Notes: a model not told the origin generated them from the letters alone. A stretch of DNA of 64,000 bases from Pseudomonas sp. ANT_H12B (GCF_008369325.1 NZ_VOBI01000014.1:101114-165113), one strand, 5' to 3'. Positions 1-8,504 are shown, counted from the first letter of the stretch. Numbers and translations: made by a program.

Positions 1-101
1 AAGAGTGTCAAACCTAAGTTATTGAAACTTAAGTGAAAATTAATCGGAATAAGAATGTTTTTGTTCCGCGTCTAGACCCTAAGCGATTGATTTGCAGACA
101 T

Positions 102-131
102 AAAAAAACCGGACATAGAGTCCGGTTCTTT
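102..131 (-). terminator. Rho-independent terminator after bfd
   Basis: A hairpin with arms ACCGGAC and GTCCGGT and a 5-nt loop is flanked by an A-run on the left, which reads as a T-run on the minus strand. It lies just past the stop of bfd. Confidence 0.75.
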
Positions 132-143
132 GAAATAGGGTAT

Positions 144-362
144 TTAGGCGGCAGTAAATTCTACAGGATAAGGAATAGAAGCCTGGGCCGATTGCAGTTT
201 GGTCAGGGTTTCGCGGACCACTTCCTTGGCAAGGCAGGCACATTTGCCGCATTGGCTGGCTACGCCGGTGGCCTGACGGACTTCTTTATAGCTGCAGCAA
301 CCTTCATAGATTGCATCGCGGATTTGACCGTCGGTGACGCCAGTGCAGAGGCAGACATACAT
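144..362 (-). CDS. bfd: Bacterioferritin-associated ferredoxin Bfd
   Basis: A 72-residue [2Fe-2S] protein that docks on bacterioferritin and passes electrons to it, so that stored ferric iron is reduced and released in the cytoplasm. The four cluster cysteines are visible as MYVCLCTGVT near the N-terminus and CGKCACL in the middle, the BFD-like C-x-C...C-x2-C pattern. The longest ORF has ten extra residues; I chose the internal Met because the family starts with a short M-Y-x-C-x-C sequence. A Fur-like box lies upstream, consistent with the known induction of bfd in iron starvation. The partner bacterioferritin gene is not in the window and is probably just outside the left edge. Confidence 0.93.
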   Translation of the reverse strand: MYVCLCTGVTDGQIRDAIYEGCCSYKEVRQATGVASQCGKCACLAKEVVRETLTKLQSAQASIPYPVEFTAA

Positions 363-411
363 AAGTAAAAACCGTCGCTGGTTGTGACTCAATTGCGATG
401 GATCTTAATGT

Positions 412-431
412 TAACGAGAATGATTGTCAAA
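412..431 (-). promoter_or_regulatory. Candidate Fur box upstream of bfd
   Basis: The stretch AACGAGAATGATTGTCAAA matches the 19-bp Fur consensus GATAATGATAATCATTATC at about 12 positions, with the GAATGAT core intact. It lies about 50 bp upstream of the bfd start. The match was made by eye. That bfd is Fur-repressed is family knowledge; use of this exact site is inference. Confidence 0.45.
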
Positions 432-672
432 GTGGTTTCTGAAAGCTTTGCGTTATATGCGTGCGTGACTGACGAACGGTTTCCAAGGGCCATCCGCCAG
501 TCTCCGCGAAACGGCAATTTCACCGCGGGTTGAAAATCCGTTGAGGACAGCTCAAAAACGCCGTGTATGATGGTCGGTCCTTGCGAAGGGGGTCGTGTCA
601 CAGGGCTGTCGCCTGAGGGTGGCAGGCTGACGCGAACCCAGTTCTTCACGTTAATAGACCAGGAGATATTCA

Positions 673-1275
673 ATGAGCGTACTCGTAGGCAAACAAGCCC
701 CGGACTTCACCGTACCGGCCGTACTCGGCAATGGCGAAATCGTAGACAGCTTCACCCTGTCGTCGGCCATCAAAGGTAAATATGGCCTGGTGTTCTTCTA
801 CCCACTGGACTTCACCTTCGTTTGCCCGTCCGAGCTGATCGCTCTGGACAACCGCATGTCTGACTTCAAGGCACGTAACGTTGAAGTGATCGCCGTTTCG
901 ATCGACTCGCACTTCACCCACAACGCCTGGCGTAACACCCCGGTCAACAATGGTGGTATCGGCGAAGTCCGCTACACCATGGCTGCCGACATGAAGCACG
1001 AAATCGCCAAGGCCTACGACGTTGAGTCCGAAGGCGGCGTGGCTTTCCGTGGCGCGTTCCTGATCGACGACAAAGGCGTTGTCCGTTCGCAGATCATCAA
1101 CGACCTGCCGCTGGGCCGTAACATTGAAGAGCTGGTCCGTCTGGTCGACGCTCTGCAATTCCACGAAGAGCACGGCGAAGTTTGCCCTGCCAACTGGAAA
1201 AAAGGCGACAAAGGCATGACCGCTTCGACCGAAGGCGTCGCGGCTTACCTGACCGAGCACGCTGCGGCCCTGTAA
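673..1275 (+). CDS. ahpC: Typical 2-Cys peroxiredoxin (AhpC/Prx1 type)
   Basis: A 200-residue thiol peroxidase that reduces hydrogen peroxide and organic hydroperoxides in the cytoplasm. The peroxidatic cysteine is C51 in FVCPSEL and the resolving cysteine is about C171 in EVCPANW, so this is a typical 2-Cys enzyme. Its length matches the family. A clear AGGAG ribosome binding site sits about 7 nt upstream of the ATG. It stands alone and divergent from bfd. No ahpF reductase gene is adjacent, so it probably uses another reductant such as thioredoxin or an unlinked AhpF. The name ahpC is a family label: Pseudomonas often has a second AhpC, and this copy corresponds by position to PA3529. Confidence 0.93.
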   Translation: MSVLVGKQAPDFTVPAVLGNGEIVDSFTLSSAIKGKYGLVFFYPLDFTFVCPSELIALDNRMSDFKARNVEVIAVSIDSHFTHNAWRNTPVNNGGIGEVRYTMAADMKHEIAKAYDVESEGGVAFRGAFLIDDKGVVRSQIINDLPLGRNIEELVRLVDALQFHEEHGEVCPANWKKGDKGMTASTEGVAAYLTEHAAAL

Positions 1276-1292
1276 GCCCAAGCGTCAGGCAT

Positions 1293-1323
1293 AAAAAAAC
1301 CGGCTGCCAAGGCCGGTTTTTTT
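1293..1323 (+). terminator. Bidirectional terminator between ahpC and rnt
   Basis: Hairpin arms AACCGGC and GCCGGTT are flanked by an A-run on the left and a T-run on the right. It lies between two convergent genes and can serve both. Confidence 0.85.
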
Positions 1324-1350
1324 ATGGGCGGGATAAACCAGCGACAAGGC

Positions 1351-2028
1351 TCAGTCGTTGAAGTCTTCCCAGCCACCCATTTGTTTCCAGCGATTGACGA
1401 TGCCGCAGAACAGTTCAGCCGTCTTCTCGGTGTCGTAGCGAGCCGAGTGGGCCTCGCGACCATCGAAGTCGATATCGGCTGCCTGACAGGCCTTGGCGAG
1501 TACGGTTTGACCGTAAGCCAGCCCAGCGAGTGTTGCGGTGTCGAAACTGGAGAACGGATGAAACGGGTTACGCTTCATGTCCAGACGCGCGACAGCGGCG
1601 TTGAGGAAGCCCAAATCGAAGCTGCTGTTGTGCCCGACCAGGATTGCCCGCTTGCAGCCGTTCGCTTTCAACGCCTTGCGGATGCCACGGAAGATATCGG
1701 TCAGCGCGGTTTCTTCGCTGACGGCCATTCGCAGTGGGTGATCAAGTTTGATCCCGGTGAACTCCAGGGCTGCCGCTTCGATGTTTGCGCCTACAAAGGG
1801 TTCTACGCGAAAAAAGTAGGTGTGATCGGGGTACACAAACCCCTTCTCATCCATGCTGATGGTAGTCGCGGCAATTTCCAGCAAGGCGTCAGTGGCAGAG
1901 TTGAAGCCACCGGTTTCAACGTCGACAACAACGGGCAGGTATCCACGGAAGCGAGCTGCCATCGGGTGGCGCGAACCACCTCCGCCGCCTTGACCGTCCT
2001 GTTCGTCGTCGAAATGGTCTTCACTCAC
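1351..2028 (-). CDS. rnt: Ribonuclease T
   Basis: A 225-residue 3'-to-5' exoribonuclease of the DEDDh family that trims the 3' ends of tRNA and other stable RNAs and acts on tRNA-CCA ends. The motifs are visible in order: VDVETGGFN (first D and E), HNSSFDLGFL (Exo II) and HSARYDTEKTAELF (Exo III with the H-x4-D of DEDDh). Its length agrees with the Pseudomonas enzyme. The start codon overlaps the stop of pyrC by 4 nt, so the two genes are translationally coupled and rnt is the distal gene. Confidence 0.95.
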   Translation of the reverse strand: MSEDHFDDEQDGQGGGGGSRHPMAARFRGYLPVVVDVETGGFNSATDALLEIAATTISMDEKGFVYPDHTYFFRVEPFVGANIEAAALEFTGIKLDHPLRMAVSEETALTDIFRGIRKALKANGCKRAILVGHNSSFDLGFLNAAVARLDMKRNPFHPFSSFDTATLAGLAYGQTVLAKACQAADIDFDGREAHSARYDTEKTAELFCGIVNRWKQMGGWEDFND

Positions 2029-3071
2029 GCGTGTTCCTCCAGCAGGCGCCAGCGCAGTTTTTCACCGGCGCGCAGCGGGATTACGGTCAGCTCGCCAAAT
2101 GGCAGGCTGGTTGGGGCGGTCCACTCATCGCGGACCAGGGTGATGCTATCGGTGTTCGCCGGCAGGCCATAGAAGCGCGGCCCGTTAAGACTGGCGAAGG
2201 CTTCGAGCTTGTCCAGCGCGTTGCGCTGTTCGAACGCTTCGGCATACATCTCGATCGCCGCATAAGCGGTGTAGCAACCTGCGCAACCGCAAGCGGCTTC
2301 TTTGGCGTGCTGGGCGTGGGGGGCCGAGTCGGTGCCGAGGAAGAACTTTTCGCTGCCGCTGGTGGCGGCGTCGAGCAGGGCTTCCTGATGGGTATTGCGC
2401 TTGAGAATCGGCAGGCAATAGAAGTGCGGCCGAATCCCGCCCACCAGCATGTGGTTGCGGTTGTACAGCAGGTGATGGGCCGTAATGGTCGCGCCAACGT
2501 TGGCCGAAGCCTCATTGACGAACTGCACGGCGTCAGCCGTGGTGATGTGTTCAAACACCACTTTGAGGGTCGGGAAACGCTCGACCACACGACGCAAGTG
2601 CTCATCGATGAAGAATTTTTCGCGATCGAACACGTCGACGTCTCCACGGGTAACTTCACCGTGAACCAGCAAGGGCATCCCGATTTCGGCCATGGCCTCA
2701 AGTGCAGGGAAGATCTTGTCGACGCTGGTGACGCCAGAGTCCGAGTTGGTGGTCGCGCCGGCCGGGTACAGCTTGGCGGCGTGAACGAAGCCGCTGGCCT
2801 TGGCCTCGCGAATTTCTTCAGGCTGGGTGCGATCGGTCAGGTACAGGACCATCAGTGGTTCGAATTGGCTGCCAGCCGGGCGTGCAGCGAGAATCCGCTG
2901 GCGATAGCCGTCGGCTTCAGTCGCGTTACGCACCGGAGGTACCAGGTTAGGCATGATGATGGCGCGACCAAAGGTGCGCGCGACATCCGCAACGGTATTG
3001 GGCAACACAGCACCATCGCGAAGATGAATATGCCAGTCGTCGGGACGCAGCAGGGTCAGGCGGTCGGACAT
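2025..3071 (-). CDS. pyrC: Dihydroorotase (PyrC type)
   Basis: A 348-residue zinc amidohydrolase that interconverts carbamoyl aspartate and dihydroorotate in pyrimidine synthesis. The metal-binding H-x-H is in DDWHIHLRDG near the N-terminus. The Lys expected to be carboxylated is in AAKLYPAGATTNS, and the late catalytic Asp is in LGTDSAPHAQ. This is the short class II form, length as in E. coli PyrC. It is the first gene of a pyrC-rnt pair with a 4-nt overlap. Confidence 0.96.
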   Translation of the reverse strand: MSDRLTLLRPDDWHIHLRDGAVLPNTVADVARTFGRAIIMPNLVPPVRNATEADGYRQRILAARPAGSQFEPLMVLYLTDRTQPEEIREAKASGFVHAAKLYPAGATTNSDSGVTSVDKIFPALEAMAEIGMPLLVHGEVTRGDVDVFDREKFFIDEHLRRVVERFPTLKVVFEHITTADAVQFVNEASANVGATITAHHLLYNRNHMLVGGIRPHFYCLPILKRNTHQEALLDAATSGSEKFFLGTDSAPHAQHAKEAACGCAGCYTAYAAIEMYAEAFEQRNALDKLEAFASLNGPRFYGLPANTDSITLVRDEWTAPTSLPFGELTVIPLRAGEKLRWRLLEEHA

Positions 3072-3230
3072 GAGGGGATTCCAGGCGGGTCAAACTGAGG
3101 GGAATGCTACCGGAAAAGACTCTCTCAGGCACTCGCTATCAAGTTTTGCGGGAAGCTTCCGATATCCAACAGGTATGCCGTGAACATGTGTGTGTCGGTC
3201 TTTTTGTTGTAGAAGCCAGTGGAGCCTCCC

Positions 3231-4139
3231 GTGCGCCAGCGTTATTTAGCCTTGCTCAGTGTGTTTGCCAGCCTTCCCGCGATGGCGCTCACTTTCCAGA
3301 CCCGTCTGGAGAGCATCGAGTGGACGGTCGAAGGGGACAAGTTCGAATGCCGCCTGACTCAACCGGTCACCGATTTTGGTTCGGGTGAATTCGTGCGCCG
3401 CGCCGGCGAACAAGCGACGTTTCGTCTGAAGACCTACAACACGATGATCGGCGGCGGTTCGGCGACCTTGCTGGCGGCCGCTGCGCCTTGGCAGCCAGGG
3501 CGTGGCGACATCAACCTTGGTTCCGTGCGAATCAGCAGCGGCAATGTGCTGTTCAACAGTTCGCAGGTTCAGGCCGGACGCTTGATCAGCGGCTTGTTGG
3601 ATGGTCGCAGTCCGGTCGTTCGACATTACTCCGGCGATGGTCGGGTGTCGGAAGTTCGCCTGTTGCCGGTCAAGTTCAGCAAGGCCTTCAACGAATACCA
3701 GGGCTGTGTGGCGAAGCTGCTGCCGAAGAACTTCGAACAGGTCAAACAATCCGCGATTGGCTTTCCCGGCGAAGGCATCGATCTGGACGCGCACGCCAAG
3801 GCTCAGTTGCAAGTGATGCTGGAATTCATGAAGGCTGATCCGACGGTCAATCACATCGAGCTCGATGGCCACTCCGACAACAGCGGCAACCGATTGACCA
3901 ATCGTGACCTGTCGCGGCGTCGAGCGTTGGCCGTCATGGAGTTTTTCAAGGCCAATGGTATTCAGGAGTCGCAGATCACCGTGCGCTTCCACGGCGAGCG
4001 TTATCCGTTGGCGCCCAACACCAATTCAGCCAATCGGGCTAAGAACCGCCGGGTCAATGTGCACCTCGCGCGGGTCGCGCCCACCGAGAAACCGGCCCCT
4101 CAGACCACTGCATCGGCAAGCGCTGCGTCGACCTCCTGA
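3231..4139 (+). CDS. motY: MotY-type flagellar stator-associated protein
   Basis: A periplasmic protein of about 302 residues that forms part of the T-ring around the basal body and helps stators engage peptidoglycan. A signal peptide (QRYLALLSVFASLPAMA) is followed by a MotY N-terminal beta-rich domain, and an OmpA-like peptidoglycan-binding domain occupies about residues 170-285 (HIELDGHSDNSGN, NRDLSRRRALAV). I chose the GTG at 3231 over the GTG at 3219 because GGAG at 3221-3224 gives good spacing and the signal peptide then starts normally. The C-terminal tail is Pro/Ala/Thr/Ser-rich. It is divergent from pyrC; no motor genes are nearby, as is usual for motY in Pseudomonas. Confidence 0.85.
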   Translation: MRQRYLALLSVFASLPAMALTFQTRLESIEWTVEGDKFECRLTQPVTDFGSGEFVRRAGEQATFRLKTYNTMIGGGSATLLAAAAPWQPGRGDINLGSVRISSGNVLFNSSQVQAGRLISGLLDGRSPVVRHYSGDGRVSEVRLLPVKFSKAFNEYQGCVAKLLPKNFEQVKQSAIGFPGEGIDLDAHAKAQLQVMLEFMKADPTVNHIELDGHSDNSGNRLTNRDLSRRRALAVMEFFKANGIQESQITVRFHGERYPLAPNTNSANRAKNRRVNVHLARVAPTEKPAPQTTASASAASTS

Positions 4140-4268
4140 TTCCGCCGAAATCGTCGCGCGCTCGACAGAATCTGTCGCTTCGTCGTCATAAGCTGTCGCG
4201 CCTCTGTAAATTATTCTGCATGACCGGTAGACTTGACGGCTTTCCGTAGAACCCCGTGGAGTGATGGC

Positions 4269-5486
4269 ATGGCGGACGTAAACAAGGTCGTTCTGGCGTA
4301 TTCCGGCGGCCTGGACACTTCGGTGATCCTCAAGTGGCTGCAGGATACTTATAACTGTGAAGTCGTGACCTTCACCGCTGACCTGGGTCAGGGCGAAGAG
4401 GTCGAACCTGCACGCGCCAAGGCACAGGCCATGGGCGTCAAAGAGATCTACATCGACGACTTGCGCGAAGAGTTCGTGCGCGATTTCGTTTTTCCGATGT
4501 TCCGCGCCAACACCGTTTACGAAGGCGAGTACCTGCTGGGTACTTCCATCGCTCGTCCGTTGATCGCCAAACGTCTGATCGAAATCGCCAACGAAACCGG
4601 CGCTGACGCTATTTCCCACGGCGCCACAGGCAAGGGTAACGACCAGGTTCGTTTCGAACTGGGCGCCTACGCGTTGAAGCCTGGTGTGAAAGTGATCGCT
4701 CCATGGCGCGAATGGGACCTGCTCTCGCGTGAAAAGCTGATGGATTACGCTGAAAAGCACAACATCCCGATCGAGCGTCACGGCAAGAAAAAATCCCCGT
4801 ACTCGATGGATGCCAACCTGCTGCACATCTCCTATGAAGGCGGCGTGCTGGAAGACACCTGGACCGAGCACGAAGAAGACATGTGGAAATGGACCGTCTC
4901 CCCGGAGAAGGCTCCTGACAAAGCGCAATACCTGGAACTGACCTACCGCAACGGCGACATCGTTGCACTGGACGGCGTCGAAATGACCCCGGCCACCGTG
5001 CTGGCGACCCTGAACCGTATCGGTGGCGAACACGGTATCGGCCGTCTGGACATCGTGGAAAACCGCTACGTCGGCATGAAGTCCCGTGGCTGCTACGAAA
5101 CCCCTGGCGGCACCATCATGCTGCGCGCCCACCGTGCGATCGAATCGATCACCCTGGACCGCGAAGTGGCTCACCTCAAAGACGAGTTGATGCCTAAATA
5201 CGCCAGCCTGATCTACACCGGTTACTGGTGGAGCCCTGAGCGTCTGATGTTGCAACAGATGATCGACGCGTCCCAGGCCCACGTGAACGGCGTTGTGCGC
5301 CTGAAACTGTACAAGGGCAACGTGATCGTCACCGGTCGCAAGTCTGACGAGTCGTTGTTCGACGCCAACATCGCAACCTTCGAGGAAGATGGCGGCGCCT
5401 ACAACCAGGCCGACGCAGCGGGCTTCATCAAGCTCAACGCGTTGCGCATGCGCATTGCGGCGAACAAAGGCCGGAAGCTTTTCTGA
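4269..5486 (+). CDS. argG: Argininosuccinate synthase
   Basis: A 405-residue enzyme that joins citrulline and aspartate with ATP to make argininosuccinate, the penultimate step of arginine synthesis. The ATP pyrophosphatase P-loop is AYSGGLDTSV at residues 9-18. The family signature GATGKGNDQVRFE is also present. The longest ORF adds 12 residues; I chose the internal ATG at 4269 because family proteins begin M-A-D-V-x-K-V-V-L and a GGAG lies just upstream. The gene stands alone with a hairpin after it. Confidence 0.96.
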   Translation: MADVNKVVLAYSGGLDTSVILKWLQDTYNCEVVTFTADLGQGEEVEPARAKAQAMGVKEIYIDDLREEFVRDFVFPMFRANTVYEGEYLLGTSIARPLIAKRLIEIANETGADAISHGATGKGNDQVRFELGAYALKPGVKVIAPWREWDLLSREKLMDYAEKHNIPIERHGKKKSPYSMDANLLHISYEGGVLEDTWTEHEEDMWKWTVSPEKAPDKAQYLELTYRNGDIVALDGVEMTPATVLATLNRIGGEHGIGRLDIVENRYVGMKSRGCYETPGGTIMLRAHRAIESITLDREVAHLKDELMPKYASLIYTGYWWSPERLMLQQMIDASQAHVNGVVRLKLYKGNVIVTGRKSDESLFDANIATFEEDGGAYNQADAAGFIKLNALRMRIAANKGRKLF

Positions 5487-5504
5487 GACCTTTGAGACCG
5501 TAAT

Positions 5505-5542
5505 AGGATGGGTGGCCTTGTCGCCGACAAAGCCACCCATCT
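5505..5542 (+). terminator. Hairpin after argG
   Basis: A long inverted repeat (GATGGGTGGCC ... GGCCACCCATC, with one mismatch in the stem) lies 20 nt after the argG stop. There is no T-run, so it may be a processing or partial termination hairpin rather than a strong intrinsic terminator. Confidence 0.5.
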
Positions 5543-5583
5543 GAAATGGGGTTCACTGCCTGACCTTGCGGTTCAGTGTCCTG

Positions 5584-5946
5584 TTAATGTCTGTTAATTC
5601 CTTCCTGACCGGTTCTCTCTGGTTGATCTTCGAGTGCTACCGACTGCTGCGTATCAGTTGGCAAGTATTGATCTATGATCGTTACACTATGTGAACTCAA
5701 ATTGTAAGCAATGCAGAAGCCGCTGTGTTTCTTTGCGCGCTTTGAATGTCTAAGTGCACTTTCTCTCAGTAATATCTCCGATTCGACACACGTGACAAAT
5801 ACAATGACGTGCGCAGGTTTCTCACGTTCTTTCTGAATTTTCTCCATCAAGTAGGCGAACTCGACTTTTTCGCTCATCCAGCGTCCATCAATGATGTATA
5901 GATCTTTTAATCGCACGGGCAAGCGGACGTAGGCGGATCGCCTCAC
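5584..5946 (-). CDS. Unknown protein; possible detached C-terminal half
   Basis: A 120-residue reading frame with a GTG start inside the end of the upstream frame (59-nt overlap, different phase). I do not recognise the family. Parts look like a folded alpha/beta domain: LKDLYIIDGRWMSEKVEF, an amphipathic helix (FAYLMEKIQKEREK), then VIVFVTCVES as a likely beta strand. No ribosome binding site is evident before the GTG. Reading this frame further upstream stays open for about 25 codons beyond the GTG, so the two frames could be pieces of one broken gene. The region is clearly poorer in GC than its neighbours, which suggests transfer from outside. Confidence 0.45.
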   Translation of the reverse strand: MRRSAYVRLPVRLKDLYIIDGRWMSEKVEFAYLMEKIQKEREKPAHVIVFVTCVESEILLRESALRHSKRAKKHSGFCIAYNLSSHSVTIIDQYLPTDTQQSVALEDQPERTGQEGINRH

Positions 5947-6268
5947 TCGTTGACGTACGCCGAGGATAACTTTCGGACGACAGCTTGGGTGCGCTGTTTT
6001 TCGAGCGTTTGCTGTTATCCATGACTTTTATGAAATGCTTTCCCTTTTCAAAATCGGAAGGTGCATAAAGCGATCGATAGTTAAAGTTGAGCGTGATGAA
6101 AAATAGAAAAATCAAATAAAAAGGAAAACTGATCAGGAACCAGATGTAGACCTCTCTTTCCTTATCATCAAGGAAGGGCAGGGCGACGGTAGCCGAGGCT
6201 TCAGACAGTGTTGCGAATATAGCGATTACTGTCATGGGGTTGGTGATTTTCTTTTTGAGTTTGGTCAT
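5888..6268 (-). CDS. Unknown small membrane protein
   Basis: A 126-residue frame with two hydrophobic segments: a weak one near residues 10-32 (ITNPMTVIAIFATLSEASA) and a strong one near residues 42-62 (YIWFLISFPFYLIFLFFITL). After these comes NFNYRSLYAPSDFEKGKHF, a motif I associate with uncharacterised membrane-anchored bacterial proteins whose soluble C-terminal domain follows the membrane part. Here the frame turns into a basic, low-complexity tail, and a plausible soluble domain continues in another frame. This supports a frameshifted or decaying gene. No strong ribosome binding site is seen. Function unknown. Confidence 0.5.
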   Translation of the reverse strand: MTKLKKKITNPMTVIAIFATLSEASATVALPFLDDKEREVYIWFLISFPFYLIFLFFITLNFNYRSLYAPSDFEKGKHFIKVMDNSKRSKNSAPKLSSESYPRRTSTSEAIRLRPLARAIKRSIHH

Positions 6269-6836
6269 ATTTTATACTCATGTAAGTTGGTCTTTTCTCA
6301 ATGGGTTGATGGGTGTGATTTGAGTGTTTAGTTGTTATGGTAGCTGCATTGATCGCAAATCGGATATATCTGTTTTTCTTTTGTTTAAAGGACGGAGTGG
6401 TTTTTTCGGTGTGATGACTCGTGAGTCTTCGTTGATTTGTCATGATCCTTTCATGATTGTTCATTGGAGGTTTTTCGCTGTAAGAATAAGTGGATACTTG
6501 ATGTGTGATATTTCTGGTATGAATATTGATCAGGAAAATATCGGTTACTTTTAAGCCTCGCCTTATAGTCGACAGCAGTCGGATCACCAGCGCCGAGTCT
6601 TGTTATTCCGCTTTTCTGGTTGTAAATCGATACAAAACTGTTGAAAAATCAAATGCCGGTGATTGGAAAAATCATCCCGATGCATTGTGATGGACGAGTT
6701 TTTGTAAGACTAATCCGCGTTATTTGTAGGGAATGTCTCTCGGTGCGGGTGGCCGGGGGGGGCGGCATGCCATAGGTGAAACGACTAGGCTATTGTGCGG
6801 GCTCTAAAAATTCGAACAGCGAAATTGGACTTGCCC
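6269..6836. other. AT-rich intergenic stretch without a convincing gene
   Basis: About 570 bp between the unknown membrane ORF and the response regulator. Two open frames exist (6201-6587 minus, 6324-6554 plus), but neither has a ribosome binding site, a recognisable domain or codon use like the surrounding genes. AT content is markedly higher than in the flanking chromosome, and it probably holds the promoters of the two divergent units. I see no RNA gene in it. Confidence 0.5.
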
Positions 6837-7463
6837 ATGAATAAAGTGCTGATCGTGGATGATCACCCCGTCATTCGTCTTGCGGTACGTATGCTGATGG
6901 AGCGTCATGGCTACGAAGTCATTGCAGAGACAGATAATGGCGTGGATGCATTGCAACTTGCCCGTGAACATATGCCGGATATTATTATTCTGGATATTGG
7001 AATACCGAAACTGGATGGGCTGGAAGTCATTGCGCGTCTGACATCGACAGCGCTGCCAATGAAAGTACTGATATTGACGTCCCAGGCACCTGGGCATTTT
7101 TCCATGCGTTGCATGCAATCGGGTGCCGCCGGATATGTTTGTAAACAACAGGACCTCACTGAATTGCTCAGTGCAATAAAGGCTGTGTTGTCAGGCTACA
7201 GTTACTTCCCGAATCAAGCTTTGCATACCGTACGTTCCAGCTTGGGGAACGCGAGTGAATCCGATATGGTGGATCGTCTGTCGGGGCGGGAAATGATGGT
7301 TTTGCAACAACTGGCCCGAGGCAAGACCAATAAAGAAATTGCGGACGGAATGTTCCTCAGCAATAAGACAGTCAGCACCTACAAGACTCGCCTGTTGTTG
7401 AAACTCAATGCTCGTTCCTTGGTCGATCTGATCGAGTTGGCTCAGCGCAACGGGTTGGTGTGA
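6837..7463 (+). CDS. LuxR/NarL-family response regulator (orphan)
   Basis: A 208-residue DNA-binding response regulator. The receiver domain covers about residues 1-120: acidic pocket VDDHP at 8-12, phosphoacceptor Asp in IIILDIGIPKLDG at about D54, Thr/Ser in LILTSQ, and a Lys in GYVCKQQD. A LuxR-type helix-turn-helix follows at about residues 145-205 (LSGREMMVLQQLARGKTNKEIA, then SNKTVSTYKTRLL). I chose the ATG at 6837 because receiver domains begin M-x-K-V-L-I-V-D-D; the longer GTG frame adds an unsupported 14 residues. No histidine kinase is adjacent, so its sensor and target are unknown. Architecture resembles BvgA/EvgA-type regulators. Confidence 0.88.
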   Translation: MNKVLIVDDHPVIRLAVRMLMERHGYEVIAETDNGVDALQLAREHMPDIIILDIGIPKLDGLEVIARLTSTALPMKVLILTSQAPGHFSMRCMQSGAAGYVCKQQDLTELLSAIKAVLSGYSYFPNQALHTVRSSLGNASESDMVDRLSGREMMVLQQLARGKTNKEIADGMFLSNKTVSTYKTRLLLKLNARSLVDLIELAQRNGLV

Positions 7464-7522
7464 CTGACTCAGCCTTCAGCAGGCGCGATGAATGAGCGTT
7501 CATCAAGGGTTGAGCACTTAGT

Positions 7523-7550
7523 AAAAAGCCTCCGTTTCGGGAGGCTTTTA
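7523..7550. terminator. Bidirectional terminator
   Basis: Hairpin AAGCCTCC-GTTTC-GGGAGGCTT with an A-run before it and T-rich sequence after it, between the convergent response regulator and the PA3496-type gene. Confidence 0.8.
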
Positions 7551-7554
7551 GGTG

Positions 7555-7734
7555 TCATAAGTCAAAATCGTAATCGGCCAATTGCTTTTGCAGTCGGCGC
7601 TCCTCCAGCAGATTGTCGATGGTGCGGCGTTTACTCAGGTTGGTCTTCGCCACTTCAGCCACCGGTTCAGCGTCATCGGCCTCAACGGGGGTGAAGTCGT
7701 CTTCTACGTCCAATTGCTCTTTGCCAGTACTCAT
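7555..7734 (-). CDS. PA3496-family small conserved protein
   Basis: A 59-residue acidic protein starting MSTGKEQLDVEDDF. The middle is Glu/Asp/Pro/Ala-rich and the C-terminal third is a basic-acidic helix (SKRRTIDNLLEERRLQKQL) ending in ADYDFDL. It matches in length and position PA3496 of P. aeruginosa, a member of a small family annotated as a putative envelope integrity protein; that link is from memory. There is no signal peptide or membrane segment, so it is probably cytoplasmic. It lies about 100 bp upstream of nth on the same strand. Confidence 0.75.
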   Translation of the reverse strand: MSTGKEQLDVEDDFTPVEADDAEPVAEVAKTNLSKRRTIDNLLEERRLQKQLADYDFDL

Positions 7735-7840
7735 TTTGTTACTCCAGGCTAAGACTGCCTTTGGCGCTCCTTATATCGACATTCTCCCGGCGGGTAAAAA
7801 AGATTTTTTCAATCGATAAATCAAAAATCCTAATAGTGCC

Positions 7841-8479
7841 TCAATCGTCCGAGGTCTTTTGCTTGTACTCGCATAAATCCTCAATCCGGCAACTGCCGCA
7901 GCGAGGCTTGCGAGCCAGGCAAACGTAGCGTCCATGGAGGATCAGCCAATGATGGGAATCAAGCAGATACTCCTTGGGTACGAACTTCATCAGTTTTTTT
8001 TCCACCTCGACCACATTCTTGCCCGGGGCAATGCCGGTACGGTTGCTGACCCGGAAAATGTGCGTGTCCACGGCCATGGTCAGCTGACGGAATGCGGTAT
8101 TGAGCACCACGTTGGCGGTCTTGCGGCCGACGCCAGGTAACGCTTCCAGTTCCTCGCGGGTCTGAGGTACTTCGCCTCCATGGCGCTCTACCAGCAAGCG
8201 GCAAGTCTCGATCACGTTTTTCGCTTTGCTGTTGAACAGTCCGATGGTCTTGATGTACGCCGACAGTCCCTCGACGCCCAGCGCATGAATCGCCGCTGGG
8301 GTATTGGCCACCGGGTAAAGTTTGGCAGTGGCCTTGTTGACGCCGACATCGGTCGACTGTGCCGAGAGAATGACGGCGATCAGCAACTCGAACGGCGAGG
8401 AATAGGCCAGTTCGGTCTTCGGTTCCGGGTTGTCTTCGTGAAACCTGCGGAAAATTTCCAGGCGTTTTGCAGCATTCAT
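7841..8479 (-). CDS. nth: Endonuclease III
   Basis: A 212-residue DNA glycosylase/AP lyase that removes oxidised pyrimidines in base excision repair. The helix-hairpin-helix is LPGVGRKTANVVLN, with the catalytic Lys in GRKTAN and the catalytic Asp in AVDTHIFRVSNR. The C-terminal [4Fe-4S] cluster motif C-x6-C-x2-C-x5-C is visible in CLARKPRCGSCRIEDLC. Length agrees with the family. It follows rnfE by 25 bp on the same strand and is probably part of the rnf operon, a common linkage in proteobacteria. Confidence 0.96.
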   Translation of the reverse strand: MNAAKRLEIFRRFHEDNPEPKTELAYSSPFELLIAVILSAQSTDVGVNKATAKLYPVANTPAAIHALGVEGLSAYIKTIGLFNSKAKNVIETCRLLVERHGGEVPQTREELEALPGVGRKTANVVLNTAFRQLTMAVDTHIFRVSNRTGIAPGKNVVEVEKKLMKFVPKEYLLDSHHWLILHGRYVCLARKPRCGSCRIEDLCEYKQKTSDD

Positions 8480-8504
8480 GGGCAGTGCGTTTCCTCAGAA
8501 GCGG

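Noticed and set aside
4026..5540. 504-codon open frame antisense to argG
   Set aside because: Shadow of argG codon bias; argG has all catalytic motifs and a proper start.
6201..6587. Small frames in the AT-rich gap (also 6324-6554 plus strand)
   Set aside because: No ribosome binding site, low-complexity Lys/Asn/Thr/His composition, overlap with a better frame.
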